A stretch of 64,000 bases of DNA from Cokeromyces recurvatus. Lineage: Eukaryota; Mucoromycota; Mucoromycetes; Mucorales; Mucoraceae. Below are positions 61,131 through 64,000 of the stretch, in pieces. Location of the stretch: positions 131,501 through 195,500 of the forward strand of contig NW_026251406.1 in assembly GCF_025118155.1 (NCBI RefSeq), given 5' to 3'. Made by a program: the position numbers and the translations under genes. Position 1 is the first letter of the stretch; the number at the start of each line of letters is the position of its first letter. Below the pieces are notes generated by a model that worked only from the letters and a program-made list of their open reading frames with translations, was not told the origin of the DNA and did no database searches.

Positions 61131-63241
61131 TTATATCCTTTAATGTGATCATGACAAATCTCTATGTAACAAAGTTACTTTCTTTTTTTTCTTAAAAAAA
61201 CATATATTTGTTTTATTGAACTATGCTTGTTGATACCCAAACTGTTATTTGCAGTTATATTGCTTACACTTTTTTTTTTATGAAAGAATATGTGTAGTAT
61301 TTAGCTTTACTTCTGCATTATATTGAATTAGACTGCATCTATTTTGATGTTCAAATAGTATTGCTATATTTATGTATATCTATTGACTACAATGACAGTT
61401 GTTTATAAATTGTAATGTGGACATTATTTGTTAAATTGTTATACTTCAATATTACAGCTGAATTAGGAGGTTTATTTGCTAGCAAAAGATCAAATAAAAA
61501 TACACAAAAATATGCTGGATACATGGAAGAAAAAGCTCTTTATAGTTACTTTATATATGCAAAAGCTAATATATTTATACGTAGTAGATGGTTCACGAAT
61601 TAAATGGCCCCAGTCTATACTGTATATTCTACATAATAGATCAGGAGCAGATATGGTATTTATCTCATCGTGCATGAATTCGACGGGGACATTTGGCTTT
61701 TGCGGTAGTAATTTTAAGCATCAGCTTGTTGACAACGATAATAGATTGTAATAGTGGTACATTAGGTAAACTGAGGACTTATTATGGGACAATGCGGATA
61801 GCTAATTATATTCGTTGATGACAAACATGTTGAGATGTATTTGTTTACAGAAGCAAAAGGCAGTTGTCATAAATTTGTTTGACTTATGCAGGATTCGCAA
61901 CTAACCTCAATAACTTACAGAAAATTATAAAGCGAAATCAAATGAAAACTACATGCTTATTCTAAGTACAAATGATTAAATAAAAGGAACTTATAGGAAT
62001 ATAAAATACTTGATAGTTGATGATTATATATAATGATATTATTTTCATGTTTACTCAAGATAAGATAAACCATGCAGAAAATTAATCTAGCTAAGATACA
62101 AATAAACTAAATATTGTTAATTCAACAATATACAAAAAGCAATATTAATTGTTTGAATAAAAGCTTTCTATCATAATTGCTATTGCCCTAACACGATACT
62201 ATTCCATTCTTATTAGCAATTATAAGATAGTTTCTATATGTGTCATAAAGGGTATAGCTAAATTACATACTTTATTCAATTAAAGATATATCTTTTCCGG
62301 TGGTGCTTATCCCTTTATATATATATATATATATATATATAAAGTGCCCCAAAGTTATGCAATTCCCTAATCCTCACACTGTTTCTCTTCATGCACATTC
62401 TATACATCATTACACTACGAATGTAGGATACTCTATCCTACTGTTATTAATTCTGCTCATTATTGGACATAATTGAAAGCTGACTAAGCAATTTATTCAG
62501 TGTATCTTTTTAATTATAATCCTATGTAAACTAACTAGGAGTATTTTTAAGCACAAACTTATTAAGTAGATCTAGTAGTAAATATCTGGAGTATTTTCTA
62601 GGCATACTACTAATGCAAAAATGGAACAAAAATATTAGCAATATGATACGTTTTGGTGAGTACCCTCATAATGTCGAGAGTGTAGTTTCTTTTTTTTTTA
62701 AGATTTTTTTTTCTTTTTTAAGGAGCACATGCCAACTCTATGAATTGTTTGCTCAAGTTTGTAAATTATAAGGTCAAAGAGTATTAAGTTTACTTCAATG
62801 ACCGCCAAATATTTGACAAAAATAAGAGTACATAAGATGAAGTCAACTATGGTTCCATTTTGTATATATTTACGCTCGGATCAATTCCGGTAATGAATGT
62901 ATATCCTTAATGTAATCAAAATTAGAATGCATAAATAAATACAAAAAGCCATTAAATATCTACTAATTATATTAGGTAATTTAAGGGAATTTGCTACATG
63001 GAAATAAATAAATAAATAAATACATAATAGACATCTTTATATATTATTATAATAACACTGGATAATTTGTAATTCATTATACACATATAAAAATGTATAT
63101 ATTTGCATTTTATATATTATTAAACGTAGTTCTTGATATATGCTTGTCATACGTAAAAAGTACCTAAAGTTTTAATTTCTATTTTTTCTTTTTTTTTTTA
63201 GTTTTTTTCTTTTTTCTTTTTTCTTTTTAGTTTTTAACGTA
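61131..63241. other. Intergenic, no gene confidently seen
   Basis: About 2.1 kb. Overlapping open frames at 61415-61751 (such as YVVDGSRIKWP, DMVFISSCMNSTGTFGFCG) have no recognised family and no start context. A (TA)n run is at about 62319-62341. The final 60 bp before 63242 are T-rich, as upstream of other starts here. Confidence 0.45.
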
Positions 63242-64000
63242 ATGGATCTCATATCTTTACCTGATCAGATCCTTATCAAAATTACATCGAAATTAAGCCT
63301 ACAAGATTTACTTTCTTTAGGTGATAGCCATACAAGACTTCGATCCTTTATTTACGAAAGCCCAGAAATCTGGACAAGCAATATTCTTTTCCCTAAAAAT
63401 GATCGAAAAATCACAGATATTTTCATTCAACTTATTATACCACGTATCACTCGACATTACGGTATCCTTTCTCTTCGCATGATTCAACTACCCTCAGTCA
63501 GTTGGAAGGGGTATTTTCTAATTTTTGATCAATTTGCCCATTCTGTTAAACGTATTCATATTGAACTTACTAATACAAAAGTGCTTTGGGACCTTGCTCA
63601 CCATTTAGCTATCTTTGCTGGTTATTTAGTAGTTTTACAGAAGACTAACCAAATACCAATTACATTTAAACAATATTATGCGTTACATGATGAAGAGCGT
63701 TATGCAGCTATTTTAGCCAAGTCTAAATATCTGGGACAACACAGTCTGGAAGCATTGTGTGAAAATCTAGTGAAAAGATATCAGTTAGATGATCCTCCAT
63801 TTGAAAGACTTGAACTTTTTGACTTGAAGTTTGTTTCAGTATTGGAGACATATCATGAAGTGAATAATGCTATTAGGCAAATAAAACTATTATCTCTATT
63901 TTTATCAGGCCATCATCTTCAACTTGACAAGAGAAAGAGAGGAGAGGATCATGGATTAAATAATGAGAGCTATAAATATATAAAACCTGATAAAGAAGAA
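63242..64000 (+). CDS. F-box domain protein, N-terminal part
   Basis: Open frame of 253 codons from the ATG at 63242 to the window edge, with no stop, so the gene is cut off. The first ~45 residues are an F-box (ISLPDQILIKITSKLSL, DLLSLGDSHTRLRSFIYES, PEIWTSNILF). The rest is a helix-rich region without clear repeats so far (LRMIQLPSVSWKGYF, RIHIELTN), with a basic stretch (DKRKRGED) near the edge. F-box proteins link substrates to SCF ubiquitin ligases through Skp1; the substrate domain is not identifiable here. Confidence 0.82.
   Translation, partial: MDLISLPDQILIKITSKLSLQDLLSLGDSHTRLRSFIYESPEIWTSNILFPKNDRKITDIFIQLIIPRITRHYGILSLRMIQLPSVSWKGYFLIFDQFAHSVKRIHIELTNTKVLWDLAHHLAIFAGYLVVLQKTNQIPITFKQYYALHDEERYAAILAKSKYLGQHSLEALCENLVKRYQLDDPPFERLELFDLKFVSVLETYHEVNNAIRQIKLLSLFLSGHHLQLDKRKRGEDHGLNNESYKYIKPDKEE

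Noticed and set aside
61415..61751. Overlapping plus-strand frames after MOD5
   Set aside because: No family motif, conflicting frames and spacer-like composition; I considered a transposase remnant but found no diagnostic motif.

Overview
The window is a stretch of nuclear DNA from an early-diverging fungus, most likely Mucoromycota (Mucorales-like). The signs are AT-rich, homopolymer-laden intergenic DNA, compact genes with many 50-170 bp GT-AG introns, fungal marker genes (squalene epoxidase, single-chain NADH-GOGAT, LAMMER kinase, SIT4-associated protein) and degraded transposable elements of types I associate with Mucorales. Most gene models below were built by hand: exons were joined at splice sites that keep the reading frame and restore family motifs, and total coding lengths were checked to be multiples of three. 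I see no CRISPR array, rRNA or convincing tRNA.

Layout. 1-7.7 kb: the 5' end of a PPZ-type phosphatase gene (runs off the left edge), a Zds-C-like protein, a SAM methyltransferase, the complex I ESSS subunit, elongin C and a secreted Kre9/Knh1-like protein. 8.2-11.0 kb: a nest of dead mobile elements, namely a decayed Fanzor (eukaryotic TnpB-like RNA-guided nuclease) lying between two oppositely oriented C-terminal fragments of a non-LTR reverse transcriptase. 11.4-24.6 kb: CTP:phosphoethanolamine cytidylyltransferase, CDC6, a LAMMER kinase, protein disulfide isomerase and a prolidase. 24.6-32.2 kb: gene-poor, with a Tc1/mariner-like relic, tandem repeats and squalene epoxidase. 32.2-49 kb: a SAPS phosphatase regulator, a small bZIP factor, a PDK/BCKDK-like protein with an eroded ATP site, a small secreted protein, the tRNA endonuclease subunit Sen34, NAD(P)HX dehydratase, an SNX3-like PX protein, a HAUS4-like augmin subunit, a double-BTB protein and an HSF-type factor. 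50.7-64 kb: glutamate synthase (6.2 kb of coding sequence), a PLD6/Zucchini-type phospholipase D, tRNA dimethylallyltransferase and the start of an F-box gene.

The genes are mostly unrelated housekeeping functions, as expected for a fungal chromosome. Two loose groupings stand out: a PP-Z-type phosphatase next to a Zds-C-like (PP2A-regulator-type) protein, and two tRNA-processing genes (SEN34, MOD5). The most unusual content is the Fanzor relic, whose three RuvC catalytic acids are still encoded despite stops and frameshifts. Also notable are introns whose 3' splice site directly follows a 28-32 nt poly-A tract, a 13-nt microexon, and a convergent gene pair whose stop codons are one base apart.
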